DNA of 64,000 nt from Flavobacteriales bacterium (GTDB lineage: Bacteria; Bacteroidota; Bacteroidia; CAIKAF01), in assembly GCA_022402535.1 (NCBI GenBank), contig JAKRSD010000015.1:42870-106869 (forward strand), given 5' to 3'. Within the stretch, counting starts at the first letter, position 1; each line of letters begins with the position of its first letter. The notes under the pieces were generated by a model. That model made no database searches. It was not told the origin of the DNA and saw only the letters and a list, made by a program, of their open reading frames with translations. Shown piece by piece: positions 34,018 to 43,239 of this stretch. The position numbers were made by a program, and so were the translations under genes.

Positions 34018-34794
34018 GTGATACGATTTACATTTCTTTACTTTTTATCGTTTTTTCTCGGGATTGGAACACTTCGTGCCGATATGGGTCCGAAGCCTAC
34101 CATGAAGTTTCATATTGAAATGAGTGCGGAATTATCGGCGCGTTATGTACGTGCATATCAATTACAGTATGACAATGCCGACGGTATGGGAAACGCTGAC
34201 ACCCTGCATGATAACATGAGCAAAGGCCCGGAAGGATTTTTTTGTGAAGGACCGGGTACATGCCGCTCGTTGGCCTATGGTTATAAACCATTTCACCGGC
34301 TGTTATTTGTATTTGAAGACGACACCCTGTTAAGCCCCGTTTTTGAAAAGCAGGCATTTAATTCTACCTATAAAGTCGCGGTAAATGCATCGGGGATTGA
34401 GGTGAAAAATGAAACCCCCTGGTTTGTGCGCGATGTAAATCCTTATGCATTTATCCGTGCATTTTTAATGACCTTAATTATTGAGCTGTCTGCGTTATTT
34501 ATTTTGCTTTCGCTTTTTAAATATGCTCCCAAACGAAATTTTTTACTGGGTGTTTTGCTAGCTAATTGTATTTCACATCCGATATTTTGGTTCGGCATTA
34601 TGGGGATATTCAATTCGGGAATGGGTTGGTTTATCGGCGAATTTTTGGTTTTGGCATTTGAAACCGTATTTGTATGGCTGTTTTTGAAAAAGAGCATTCC
34701 GTTTGGAAAAGTGTTGGCAATGGTGTTTATTTTAAACTTTCTGAGCATAATGGCAGGTGGAGCTTGGTTGTTTTTATCTCTGGTGCTGAGTTGA
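34018..34794 (+). CDS. Membrane protein with periplasmic N-terminal domain (DMGPKP motif), unknown
   Basis: A 258-residue protein. Signal peptide or first membrane segment (MIRFTFLYFLSFFLGIGTLRA), a periplasmic part of about 110 residues opening with ADMGPKPTM, a motif I have seen in small membrane proteins of several phyla, and containing CEGPGTC (a possible disulfide). Four or five membrane segments follow from about 145 to the end. No function is known. The start is GTG at 34018; the next ATG would remove the signal sequence. It ends 3 bp before the histidine kinase gene, so the two are cotranscribed and the protein may serve the kinase. Confidence 0.7.
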   Translation: MIRFTFLYFLSFFLGIGTLRADMGPKPTMKFHIEMSAELSARYVRAYQLQYDNADGMGNADTLHDNMSKGPEGFFCEGPGTCRSLAYGYKPFHRLLFVFEDDTLLSPVFEKQAFNSTYKVAVNASGIEVKNETPWFVRDVNPYAFIRAFLMTLIIELSALFILLSLFKYAPKRNFLLGVLLANCISHPIFWFGIMGIFNSGMGWFIGEFLVLAFETVFVWLFLKKSIPFGKVLAMVFILNFLSIMAGGAWLFLSLVLS

Positions 34795-34797
34795 TAC

Positions 34798-37700
34798 ATG
34801 GGTGCATCCAATAAAATAAAAGTAAAAATACTGGTTACCGCAGGTATATTTCTATTGCTTACGGGTATTTTGACTTTCCTGACGGTTGATGCAGAAAGAA
34901 AGAATAGTCCGCAATACATTGCTCAAAAATTTTCCGAAGTTTTAGAGAATAAAATCCAGGAGGCTAATCAAGGCATTAAGCGACTAACCCAAGCTTCCGA
35001 GACATATTCGGCCAATGAGATGAATAATCTTTTTGGTACGGAATATATGTATTTGGATAAGGGAAGAAATATTTTCTACTATATTTTTGAGGATGATAAA
35101 ATGATTTTTTGGACGGATAGAAGTATACCTATCCCATCCTATTATCCGTATAATTTTTATACCCGCAGCATTATAAATCCCGGAAACGGATTGTATTACC
35201 CGATTGTAGAAAAAGTGGGCTCAAGAAAGTATTTGGCTCTGATTAAAATCAAAGAAGAATACTCCGTTTCGAATACCTATCTACAAAATTATTTTTTACC
35301 CGATTTTGGTGTACCCAAAACCGCCCAGGTCGTTACCGATGATCTTGCAACCGTGTATTTGTCCAACAAAGAAGGTAAAGCGTTGTTGCCGATATTGTAC
35401 GAAAGGGAATATACCGATGCCACTGACTTTTCTATCACCTTGTTATTATTCGCTTCGGTGGCTGCTTTTTTTCTTTTCATGCATTTTCTTCTTCGCAGTA
35501 TTACTCGAAGAAAATCAGTGCTTGGAGTGTTTTTAATACTGGCGGTAGTAACCGGCTATGTCCTTTTCTCAGGCAGGTTGTATGGTATCCTCCCTTTTTC
35601 TGAATTAGTGATTTTTGGCCCCAGTCTTTATGCAGGTAGCTTTTTTAATTCCTTGGGTGGTTTTGTCCTTTTTTCATTTTGGATATTATTTGTTTTCGAT
35701 GGAATTAAATACATTTTTAATGGTTTATTGAAAGGATTTAAAATATCCAACCGGTACCTGGTATCCTTCGCCGTTTTGAGTTTTGTAATGATATTCTTTT
35801 TGTTTTTTTACAAACTGGTAACGGATCTCATCTTGAATTCAACGGTTTTCCCGGACACCGATAACCTTACCGACTTTTCTTTCTACTCAATCTGGGTGGC
35901 GCTGGCATTGCTCAATTGCTTACTGGCACTTAAAAATGGCGTAGGAAATTGGATTGAACATTTTGTAAGTAACGATTCTAAAAAACTTACCCGGCGTTTT
36001 TTTCTGTTATTAATTCCTTTTTTAGCATTGGGAATTTGGGTTAATCCGGCGTTTTTAATTTTTGCTCCTTCTATTCTTTTTTCTTTTGTCCTGTTTACCC
36101 CCTCATCGGCACGAAATCTATTTCATAATTTATTGTTGGGTTTAAGCGGTGGGTTACTCTTTGTAATGGGTTCGGTGGCTGCGATTGATTCCAAAAATGA
36201 CAATGAAGCCGCCGTTTTGGCGTCTAAAATGGTATTAGAAAACGATCCGGTTACTGAATATTTATATTCCGTGGCCTACGATAACATCAACAAAGATGAG
36301 GTGTTCTTTACCGGCATATTTTCTCCGTCTAAAATCACGGGAGAATTTACTGAACAGCTGATTAAAAAACACTTTGGTGGTTATTGGTTGAAATACAATG
36401 TCAGTGCCGGTATTTTTGATGGTAAAACCCGCTCTCGTTTAAACCTGAGTAATACCGGTGTTTATGATTATGAATATTATCAGGAAATAATAGATAATTC
36501 GGGTTTGCCTACCGAAATTCCGGGATTTTTTTTCGTTAGAAAACCTACAGGCCGAGTATCTTATATTGGTAAGTTGGATTTTGTGGATTCTTCTAAAACG
36601 GGTTTTCCGGAAAGAACGCTGTTTTTGGAATTTAATTCACGCACCATTACAGAAACGGCCGGTTTGCCGGATGTTTTGATGGATAACTCTTTTCTGGCCA
36701 ATCAGTTGATGTACGGCTACAGTTATGCACGGTATACACGGGGCCGGTTAACCAATAAAAGCGGTGACTTTCCCTATTTTGTAGAGTTTGATAAATGGGC
36801 TGAATTAGGAGATTTAAAGGCAAAAATTAAATTAGGTGGACATTGGCATTACATTCAAAAAAATTCTGTAAATGATTATTTGGTAATCAGCAGAGAAGCG
36901 CAAACCCTCACGGATTATTTAAGTCGTTTTTCCTGGTGGTTTTTAGCCTTTTTATTGTTACTCTCTATAGATTATTTATTATCGTCTGATAAACGTTTTC
37001 GGCATTCCCTTCGCGATTTGGGTTTTAAGCGGAAAATACAAATCGTGATATTAATCACCGTTTCCGCCTTTTTTGTTGTGATGGTTTCGGGAAGTATTTA
37101 TTTTTTAAAACGACAGCATGCTATGCAGAATAATGATTCTGTTATTGAAAAAGTACATGCCGTCACCTTAAATATTGAAGAAACGATGGGCGGTAAAATG
37201 TCCCGTATTCGTGACCAAAAGGGTTATTTGGAATATAAACTTTCAGAACTTGGAAACCTCTTCGGAACAGATATTAATGTATATAATACGGAAGGATTCC
37301 TGATTTCGGGTTCCCGCCCGGAATTGTATACTTCCGGGTTCCTTTCAGAACGTATTTCTCCGGATGCGTTTCGCGATTTGGACAATAAAAAAATCACCGA
37401 GTTTGTCAGAGAAGAAAATATTGGAGAGTTAAAATATATATCTGCATACGCCTCACTGTTAGATGAAGATGGTAAAACTGCAGCGTATTTAAATATTCCT
37501 CATTTTTTAAAACAGAAAGAAATCAGTGAAGAACTTTCGGGATCGATAAATTCACTGGTGAATATTTTTATGGCAGCCATTACCTTGTTATTGTCTGTTG
37601 TACTGTTGGTCACTAATCGGATTACTGACCCGTTGCGCGAGCTGGGCGAACGTTTGCGCGAACTACGATACGGAACCAAATCGCAAAAAATTAAGTATGA

Positions 37701-38481
37701 GGGAAGCGATGAAATCGGAGATTTAGTAAATGAATATAACAGGCTTTCCGATGAGTTGGAGGCGAGTGCTAAACTTTTGGCCGAAAAAGAACGAGACAGT
37801 GCCTGGCGCGAAATGGCCCGTCAGGTGGCACATGAAATTAAAAATCCACTTACTCCCATGAAACTGAATGTGGAGTTTTTAGAAAAGGCTTGGCGCGATG
37901 GTGCCGATGATTTTTTTGAAAGATTGGTTCGCTTTAAAACCATGATGATTGAGCAGATTGATACACTTTCTCATATTGCGGATGAGTTTTCGAATTTTGC
38001 TAAGTTGCCGCCACCGGTAAATGAAAAAACTAACCTGAATGAAGTGCTGAAAGGGGTTGTCGCACTTTATGAAAAAAACGAACAGGGAGTAAGGATAAGC
38101 TATAAAGAACCTTCTTTCCCTATGGATGTTTGGGCGGATAAGGAACACTTACTCCGTGTGTTTAATAATCTTATTAAAAATGCCATTCAGGCTATTCCTT
38201 CCCATGTGCAAGGTCAGGTAGAAGTTTTTGCTTTTACGGATCGTGCTACGGTAACCGTATTGGTAAAAGATAACGGTACGGGGATTCCAGAAGCGTTGAG
38301 AGACCGTATTTTCATTCCAAATTTTACGACCAAATCCAGTGGTTCGGGTTTAGGATTAGCTATTTGTCGCAATATTGTCCGTGAAGCGGGCGGTAACATC
38401 AATTTTATCACTGAAGATGGGAAAGGAACTACTTTCAGGGTTATGTTGCCTTTGTATGATAAAGTGGAGAAGTCAAATTAA
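34798..38481 (+). CDS. Large membrane histidine kinase, NtrY-like
   Basis: A 1227-residue sensor kinase. The N-terminal half has membrane helices in several groups (residues 8-26 and about 205-460) with a presumed periplasmic or extracytoplasmic region, then another pair around 700-790. HAMP is at about 930-990 (NRITDPLRELGERLRELRYG). The HisKA box is ARQVAHEIKNPLTP with phospho-acceptor His1012, and the ATPase domain has NNLIKNAIQAIP (N box) and GSGLGLAICRNIV (G2). It lies 3 bp after a membrane protein. No response regulator is adjacent; the sigma-54 activator at 55455 is far away and has no receiver domain. The signal is unknown; NtrY-type is by HAMP-HisKA resemblance. Confidence 0.88.
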   Translation: MGASNKIKVKILVTAGIFLLLTGILTFLTVDAERKNSPQYIAQKFSEVLENKIQEANQGIKRLTQASETYSANEMNNLFGTEYMYLDKGRNIFYYIFEDDKMIFWTDRSIPIPSYYPYNFYTRSIINPGNGLYYPIVEKVGSRKYLALIKIKEEYSVSNTYLQNYFLPDFGVPKTAQVVTDDLATVYLSNKEGKALLPILYEREYTDATDFSITLLLFASVAAFFLFMHFLLRSITRRKSVLGVFLILAVVTGYVLFSGRLYGILPFSELVIFGPSLYAGSFFNSLGGFVLFSFWILFVFDGIKYIFNGLLKGFKISNRYLVSFAVLSFVMIFFLFFYKLVTDLILNSTVFPDTDNLTDFSFYSIWVALALLNCLLALKNGVGNWIEHFVSNDSKKLTRRFFLLLIPFLALGIWVNPAFLIFAPSILFSFVLFTPSSARNLFHNLLLGLSGGLLFVMGSVAAIDSKNDNEAAVLASKMVLENDPVTEYLYSVAYDNINKDEVFFTGIFSPSKITGEFTEQLIKKHFGGYWLKYNVSAGIFDGKTRSRLNLSNTGVYDYEYYQEIIDNSGLPTEIPGFFFVRKPTGRVSYIGKLDFVDSSKTGFPERTLFLEFNSRTITETAGLPDVLMDNSFLANQLMYGYSYARYTRGRLTNKSGDFPYFVEFDKWAELGDLKAKIKLGGHWHYIQKNSVNDYLVISREAQTLTDYLSRFSWWFLAFLLLLSIDYLLSSDKRFRHSLRDLGFKRKIQIVILITVSAFFVVMVSGSIYFLKRQHAMQNNDSVIEKVHAVTLNIEETMGGKMSRIRDQKGYLEYKLSELGNLFGTDINVYNTEGFLISGSRPELYTSGFLSERISPDAFRDLDNKKITEFVREENIGELKYISAYASLLDEDGKTAAYLNIPHFLKQKEISEELSGSINSLVNIFMAAITLLLSVVLLVTNRITDPLRELGERLRELRYGTKSQKIKYEGSDEIGDLVNEYNRLSDELEASAKLLAEKERDSAWREMARQVAHEIKNPLTPMKLNVEFLEKAWRDGADDFFERLVRFKTMMIEQIDTLSHIADEFSNFAKLPPPVNEKTNLNEVLKGVVALYEKNEQGVRISYKEPSFPMDVWADKEHLLRVFNNLIKNAIQAIPSHVQGQVEVFAFTDRATVTVLVKDNGTGIPEALRDRIFIPNFTTKSSGSGLGLAICRNIVREAGGNINFITEDGKGTTFRVMLPLYDKVEKSN

Positions 38482-38509
38482 ATAATAGATTTGTTTAAAA
38501 TTTACACAC

Positions 38510-39454
38510 ATGAGCACACAAACTACTCCACAAACCGCATCATCACCCAAGAAATCAGGAGGAAATATAGCCTTAATTGTTGTGTTGGCCGTACTGGTTA
38601 TCATCATGTCAGGTGCAGCCCTTTTTCTGGGTTATTTATACTTAGGCAATGCATCCGAAGTGGAAAAGGTAAGGGCAGAACAAATAAAAATTGAGCAGGA
38701 GAAAAAAGAACTGAATGACGAACTCATCAACCTTCAGGCTCAATATGATCTGCTTCGCGAATTGCAAAACACTTCGCTCGACAGTTTAGCAGATGTAAAA
38801 GACCGTGAAATTGAAAGTTTACGAATGCAAATCCGTTCCGGTTCCGGCAATTCAGGCGGTTCAGCTAAAATTAAAGCAGAGGTGGCTAAACTACGTTCTC
38901 AACTCTCATTATATGAAGAAGAACTGGCCGCTCTCAAAAAGCAAAACGCTGATTTAAAAAATGAAAAAGCCCTGTTGGCCGATGAACTAAAAACGGTAAC
39001 GGATGATAACAACCAGCTGAAATCGACTAATAAAAACCTGTCTGATAAGGTTGATTTGGCGAAGCAGTTAAAAATCAGTGTGATTCAATCGTATGCATTA
39101 CGGGTAGCCAAGAACGGAAACGAAAAACAGACCGATAAATCAAAACGTGCCAATAAAATAGAATCGTGTTTTACGGTTTTTGAAAATGAAGTGGTAGAAA
39201 AAGGGGATAAAGTAGCCTATCTGATTATAAAAGACCCCACCGGGAAATTGTTGGGAGAAAGTGCTGAAAAAGTGCTTAAAATCGGAGAGAATGCTATTTC
39301 ATACACGGCAGATAAACCATTTTATTTTGATGGTAAAAATCAAAAACTGTGTATGGAATATACCGATGTAAAGGATTTGCCTAAAGGGAATTATGCCATA
39401 ACGGTGTATATTGAAAATTCATTAGCTGCCCGCAGCACTTTTGAATTAAAATAA
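38510..39454 (+). CDS. Membrane-anchored coiled-coil protein, unknown
   Basis: A 314-residue protein. A polar N-terminus is followed by one membrane helix (IALIVVLAVLVIIMSGAALF, about 20-45), a long coiled coil (about 48-190, heptad pattern rich in Lys, Glu, Leu and Gln), and a C-terminal beta-rich domain (about 190-314, VAYLIIKDPTGKLLGES). This layout is found in conserved Bacteroidota proteins of unknown function. It lies 28 bp after the histidine kinase and may be its partner. No enzyme motif is seen. Confidence 0.72.
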   Translation: MSTQTTPQTASSPKKSGGNIALIVVLAVLVIIMSGAALFLGYLYLGNASEVEKVRAEQIKIEQEKKELNDELINLQAQYDLLRELQNTSLDSLADVKDREIESLRMQIRSGSGNSGGSAKIKAEVAKLRSQLSLYEEELAALKKQNADLKNEKALLADELKTVTDDNNQLKSTNKNLSDKVDLAKQLKISVIQSYALRVAKNGNEKQTDKSKRANKIESCFTVFENEVVEKGDKVAYLIIKDPTGKLLGESAEKVLKIGENAISYTADKPFYFDGKNQKLCMEYTDVKDLPKGNYAITVYIENSLAARSTFELK

Positions 39455-39459
39455 TTCCA

Positions 39460-42400
39460 TCAGAAAAAGGCGCGGACCTGCATTCCGCCCAGGTGAATCG
39501 ATTTAAAATTCTGCCCGGCTCTTCCGTCGTAATTTACGGTCAGTTGTAAGTTTTGTCCTACGTTATATTGTACGTTCAGGTTCCAGGTGCCATTAAATCC
39601 AGGTGCAAGTCCTTCCAGCATTTCAAAGCCCAAAGCAGAGTTTACGGTTCCGTTATAGCGGATGTGATACATGGAAATTTTAGTGCTGATTAATCCTTTT
39701 TTCAGCAGGTGTATATTGGCTTCTGCCCAAGCCTGATGTATCCTGGCTTTTTCTCCGCCTGAAGGGACGCCATCAGAAATTTTCCGAAGGTTAAATTTAC
39801 TTCGGTAATCGTAGGCCAGGGTTAGTCTCCATTGGGTTCCCGGCTGTACCACCCACCTCGGACTCAGGGTGTAATATTCAATATCAAAATTTCGGTTTCG
39901 TAGCATGGGAGACAGGTTTTCTTTGCGTCCGCCTTCCGATTCCAGATTGAAGGTTAAAAATGAAGTGATGTTATAACGGACTTTAAATTGTCCGGCACGT
40001 ACTTGTCTTGATTCCAGTCCGTTGGTGAGTAATATCTTGTTTTTTAATTCACGATACGTGAATTCTAAACCCGCTTTGCCTTTATTACGGTTGAAAAACA
40101 AACTGCTTCGCAAGGTACTGTTCAGGCTCAGTAAAGCCGAATCCTGAATGGCTGATTCAAACGGATTCAGGATAGACGCTAAATTTCCGTTTTGGCTTTT
40201 TCGGTCTATAGAATATACATTTTGCCAATAGAGCTTCGACATGAATTTTTTGAATCCTTTTTTTCCTGCCCACGAAGTAGGAACTCTTAGGTTTAGTGTC
40301 TGATTAAACCGGGTATCGAACGTTTTTACATACTCGCCCGAGGGCGAAAAAACCTTGATATAATTCCCCTGTCCGTTAAATTGTGCGGGCTGGAATTCAT
40401 CCAGATCGGGTACGCCATTTCCGTTATAGTCGAGTGTTATATCCCAAAAATGGGTTCCCTGTCCGTTATTTACAGGTAGGTAGGCATATTGTCTTTTGTT
40501 TTCAAGTCCGGAGGTCACTTCAAAATAACTTGACCATACAATGGCATTTTTCCAGGCATTGCCGCTGTATTCTAACCTTCCCACGGCAGAGTTGTCTGCC
40601 TGTTGTTTAAATAGGGTTGTGTCTAAAATGGATAAGTTTCTGTATCCCAGATTTAGTTTCACTTTGTGGCGGGGATGGGTTACCCAGGCCATTTCTACAC
40701 CCGTGTTTTGTCCAATCGCCGACATGCGAAGTGCGCTTTCGTCGGGCAGATGATCTAAACGAAAACGGTAATATACCTTCCAGGAAAGTTTACTGCTGTC
40801 TGCACTTCCTACAAAAAGTTCCCAGTCATTAAATAGGTAACTGTTTTTTTGTAGCGAATCGCTTCCTGTTCTTTTGAATACGTTGTATTCATCTTCGCCG
40901 ATTAATCCCACCTGTGATTTTCCGAAGGTTTTGGAAACCCGGGTTCTGTGCCTGAAAAAATCGGTATTGGCTATTTTGCCCGAGGACAAGGTATAACTGC
41001 TCCAATGGGTCAGTTTCCATCCGGCACGTTGAATTTGTGCTTCAATTTGATTACGGTAAGCCTGCAGATCTTTCCCTTTGATGAATCCGTTGAATGCATA
41101 ATTAAAACGGCCTAATCCCTCGCGTGTAAATTCCATTTCGGCACCCGGGATATATTCGTTGCCTTGCGGATTCAGCGCAGTAAGGTTGAAATCCCTGGTG
41201 AATTCCACATTTCGGAAGCGCACGAAGGGAGAAAATGTTTTTTCTACCTGTTCATAATACACATTCCACTTTAATCTGTTTTTACGGACTCCGGGCCGTA
41301 TTTCTTTTCCTAAAGGAAGAATCTGCTTCAAACCCGCCCGGAATGCATAACCGGAGTTGTTACGGTTGTCTAAGTTTGAAAAGGTATTTATATCGTGGTA
41401 ACTGTAGGCCATTTCGCCTTCGGCGGTGAGTGTTTTTGTTATATTTATTTCAGTGCCGAATGTAATCATACGTTGACTTTGCGGAGCAATTAATCTGGCC
41501 GAGGGTTCAAAACTCCCCTGACCCGCTCCCACAAACTTAAAAACGCGTCCATTGGCGGTTCCGGGTACCTGATTATAACGTCCGTTACCCGCTCCCACGG
41601 GCGAAAAAACTACACGCCAGCGGGCTGAATCGGGATGAGTGCTGTACACGAAAATGGTATCTGAAACGCCGTTGATGAGTGTATCTTTTTTGGCGTACAA
41701 AATTTCATCGGGATTAAAATCGGTAAACAAACCCGAGGGTATTACCGCCTGATTCAGGCTGTCTCCCACCTGTGATAATAACAGCTTTTGATTATCGGTA
41801 AGCGTTTGCTGAAGGGGCTGATTTTTTAAATCCTGTTCGGAAAAAATATTGAGTTTGTATTTAAAACGACCTAAATCCCATTCGTTGTTGATGTGATATA
41901 ACAACCGTCCGTAATTTCGGTCGGCGTATTCGAATTCTACGGTAATACGGCGGTCTTTGGTGATTAGTTGTGCCGGAGTGAAGGTAAGTTCTGCGGTGTT
42001 ATAGTCAATTACATAATCAAATTCGCGCCCCCGTTTCAATAAAACTCCGTCAATATACACGCGTTCGGTACCGGAAAGTACAGTAATAAAACTTTCGCCT
42101 TCATTACCTGCAAGCCTGTACGGTCCTTGATTTCCTTCGATTCCGTTAAATCGGTTCACGGCAAATTTGCCGCGTGAAATGGCTCCGGATGCCTGTGCCC
42201 TTATTTCGCCCTTGGGTGCATTATTCTTAAAAATGCCTTCATTGGCAAAGCGTGTCTGAACCTGCAAACCCTGTGCTTTTTTAAACACATTCAGAAAATG
42301 AGAAGCAGGGCGGGTTACATAAAAATCGCCGGCAATCAGTTTATGCTGTCGGTATCCGATTTCTATAAAAACTTTATCAAAATCCTGTAAGCGATAGGTA

Positions 42401-42993
42401 CTCCCATCGGGCTGAACAGGAATATTTTCGTCTGTAATGGCGGCTTTTATGCTTACACTGTCGGCCAGATATCCCGACAATTGCATGTTGAACGAGGAGT
42501 TAACGGCCAAATCGCGTGAATTGCCAAAGCTGATTCCACGCGAAAGACTTCCATTTTTATCTAATCCTTCAAAGGCAAACACGGAGGCATTTTCTTCTTT
42601 TTTATCGGGTTGAAAGGTCCAGGCATACAGGCTGTCGGGGTTAAAACGGTCGCGGATTACGGGTACTTTTTTGTTTTGATAGACTTTCCCGAATCGAAAA
42701 GGAAAAACATAAAAACGGGCGGTTAGGCTATCTGCTTGTACGTTCTGTTTTAGTATTTCGGCACGGTTCATAACTACATAGGATTCCAGCGCAAATAGAC
42801 GGTAAGCGGATTCCGGCAATGGGGTGCCGTCGGACAATTTGAGTGAAAAGGTTTCGGAACGGATACTTAGGGAATCGAGCCGTAGGGTATCACTCAACGG
42901 GAATTTTACTTCGCGCAGCGATGTGGGAAATTGTGCCATAACCCACATAGGCCAAAGCAGACAAATAATCCAAATCCCAGATTTTAACTTCAT
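39460..42993 (-). CDS. Very large outer-membrane beta-barrel-type protein, unknown
   Basis: A 1177-residue protein with a signal peptide (MKLKSGIWIICLLWPMWVMA, cut before Q). The first 380 residues form a soluble region with repeated segments such as GTERVYIDGVLLKRGREFDY followed by VIDYNTAELTFTPAQ and FEYADRNYG. The remaining 800 residues show alternating beta-strands and Asp/Asn-rich turns (NGNGVPDLDEFQP) and end in VRAFF, as in outer-membrane barrels. The family occurs widely in Bacteroidota but I know no experimental function. It is convergent with the coiled-coil gene (5 bp between stops) and stands alone. Confidence 0.72.
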   Translation of the reverse strand: MKLKSGIWIICLLWPMWVMAQFPTSLREVKFPLSDTLRLDSLSIRSETFSLKLSDGTPLPESAYRLFALESYVVMNRAEILKQNVQADSLTARFYVFPFRFGKVYQNKKVPVIRDRFNPDSLYAWTFQPDKKEENASVFAFEGLDKNGSLSRGISFGNSRDLAVNSSFNMQLSGYLADSVSIKAAITDENIPVQPDGSTYRLQDFDKVFIEIGYRQHKLIAGDFYVTRPASHFLNVFKKAQGLQVQTRFANEGIFKNNAPKGEIRAQASGAISRGKFAVNRFNGIEGNQGPYRLAGNEGESFITVLSGTERVYIDGVLLKRGREFDYVIDYNTAELTFTPAQLITKDRRITVEFEYADRNYGRLLYHINNEWDLGRFKYKLNIFSEQDLKNQPLQQTLTDNQKLLLSQVGDSLNQAVIPSGLFTDFNPDEILYAKKDTLINGVSDTIFVYSTHPDSARWRVVFSPVGAGNGRYNQVPGTANGRVFKFVGAGQGSFEPSARLIAPQSQRMITFGTEINITKTLTAEGEMAYSYHDINTFSNLDNRNNSGYAFRAGLKQILPLGKEIRPGVRKNRLKWNVYYEQVEKTFSPFVRFRNVEFTRDFNLTALNPQGNEYIPGAEMEFTREGLGRFNYAFNGFIKGKDLQAYRNQIEAQIQRAGWKLTHWSSYTLSSGKIANTDFFRHRTRVSKTFGKSQVGLIGEDEYNVFKRTGSDSLQKNSYLFNDWELFVGSADSSKLSWKVYYRFRLDHLPDESALRMSAIGQNTGVEMAWVTHPRHKVKLNLGYRNLSILDTTLFKQQADNSAVGRLEYSGNAWKNAIVWSSYFEVTSGLENKRQYAYLPVNNGQGTHFWDITLDYNGNGVPDLDEFQPAQFNGQGNYIKVFSPSGEYVKTFDTRFNQTLNLRVPTSWAGKKGFKKFMSKLYWQNVYSIDRKSQNGNLASILNPFESAIQDSALLSLNSTLRSSLFFNRNKGKAGLEFTYRELKNKILLTNGLESRQVRAGQFKVRYNITSFLTFNLESEGGRKENLSPMLRNRNFDIEYYTLSPRWVVQPGTQWRLTLAYDYRSKFNLRKISDGVPSGGEKARIHQAWAEANIHLLKKGLISTKISMYHIRYNGTVNSALGFEMLEGLAPGFNGTWNLNVQYNVGQNLQLTVNYDGRAGQNFKSIHLGGMQVRAFF

Positions 42994-43085
42994 TCTTTCC
43001 CCGCGGGCTTAACGGGTAAAAGTACTAAATCCGGTTATACGGCTGGAGTGCCGGAAACGCAGAAATATGAGGACAATTAATAAAC

Positions 43086-43239
43086 GCTACATGCTCTCTA
43101 TTCAGGTCGCATGTAGCTCACGCCGTTTTTATTTTTTTAATGGAGTTCATGAATGAGGCCTATTCAGGCCTCATTTAGCTCACGCCGTTTTTCATTTTTT
43201 TTAAAGGAGTTCGTGAATGAGGCCTATTCAGGCCGCATT
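43086..43239. repeat. Three hairpin repeats at the 3' end of lysS
   Basis: Units of about 64 bp each carry a hairpin around the common loop TATTCAGG. The stems are GCTACATGC/GCATGTAGC (43086-43117), AATGAGGCC/GGCCTCATT (43152-43175) and AATGAGGCC/GGCCGCATT (43216-43239, one mismatch). Between them lies a conserved AGCTCACGCCGTTTTT with T-run. The third hairpin contains the lysS stop codon, and each unit read on the minus strand encodes Met-Arg-Pro-Glu-stop. The T-runs follow rightwards, so lysS termination by them is unclear. Confidence 0.75.

Noticed and set aside
34443..34919. 158-codon minus-strand frame across the membrane-protein/kinase junction
   Set aside because: Overlaps two well-supported plus-strand genes and reads as a low-complexity shadow.
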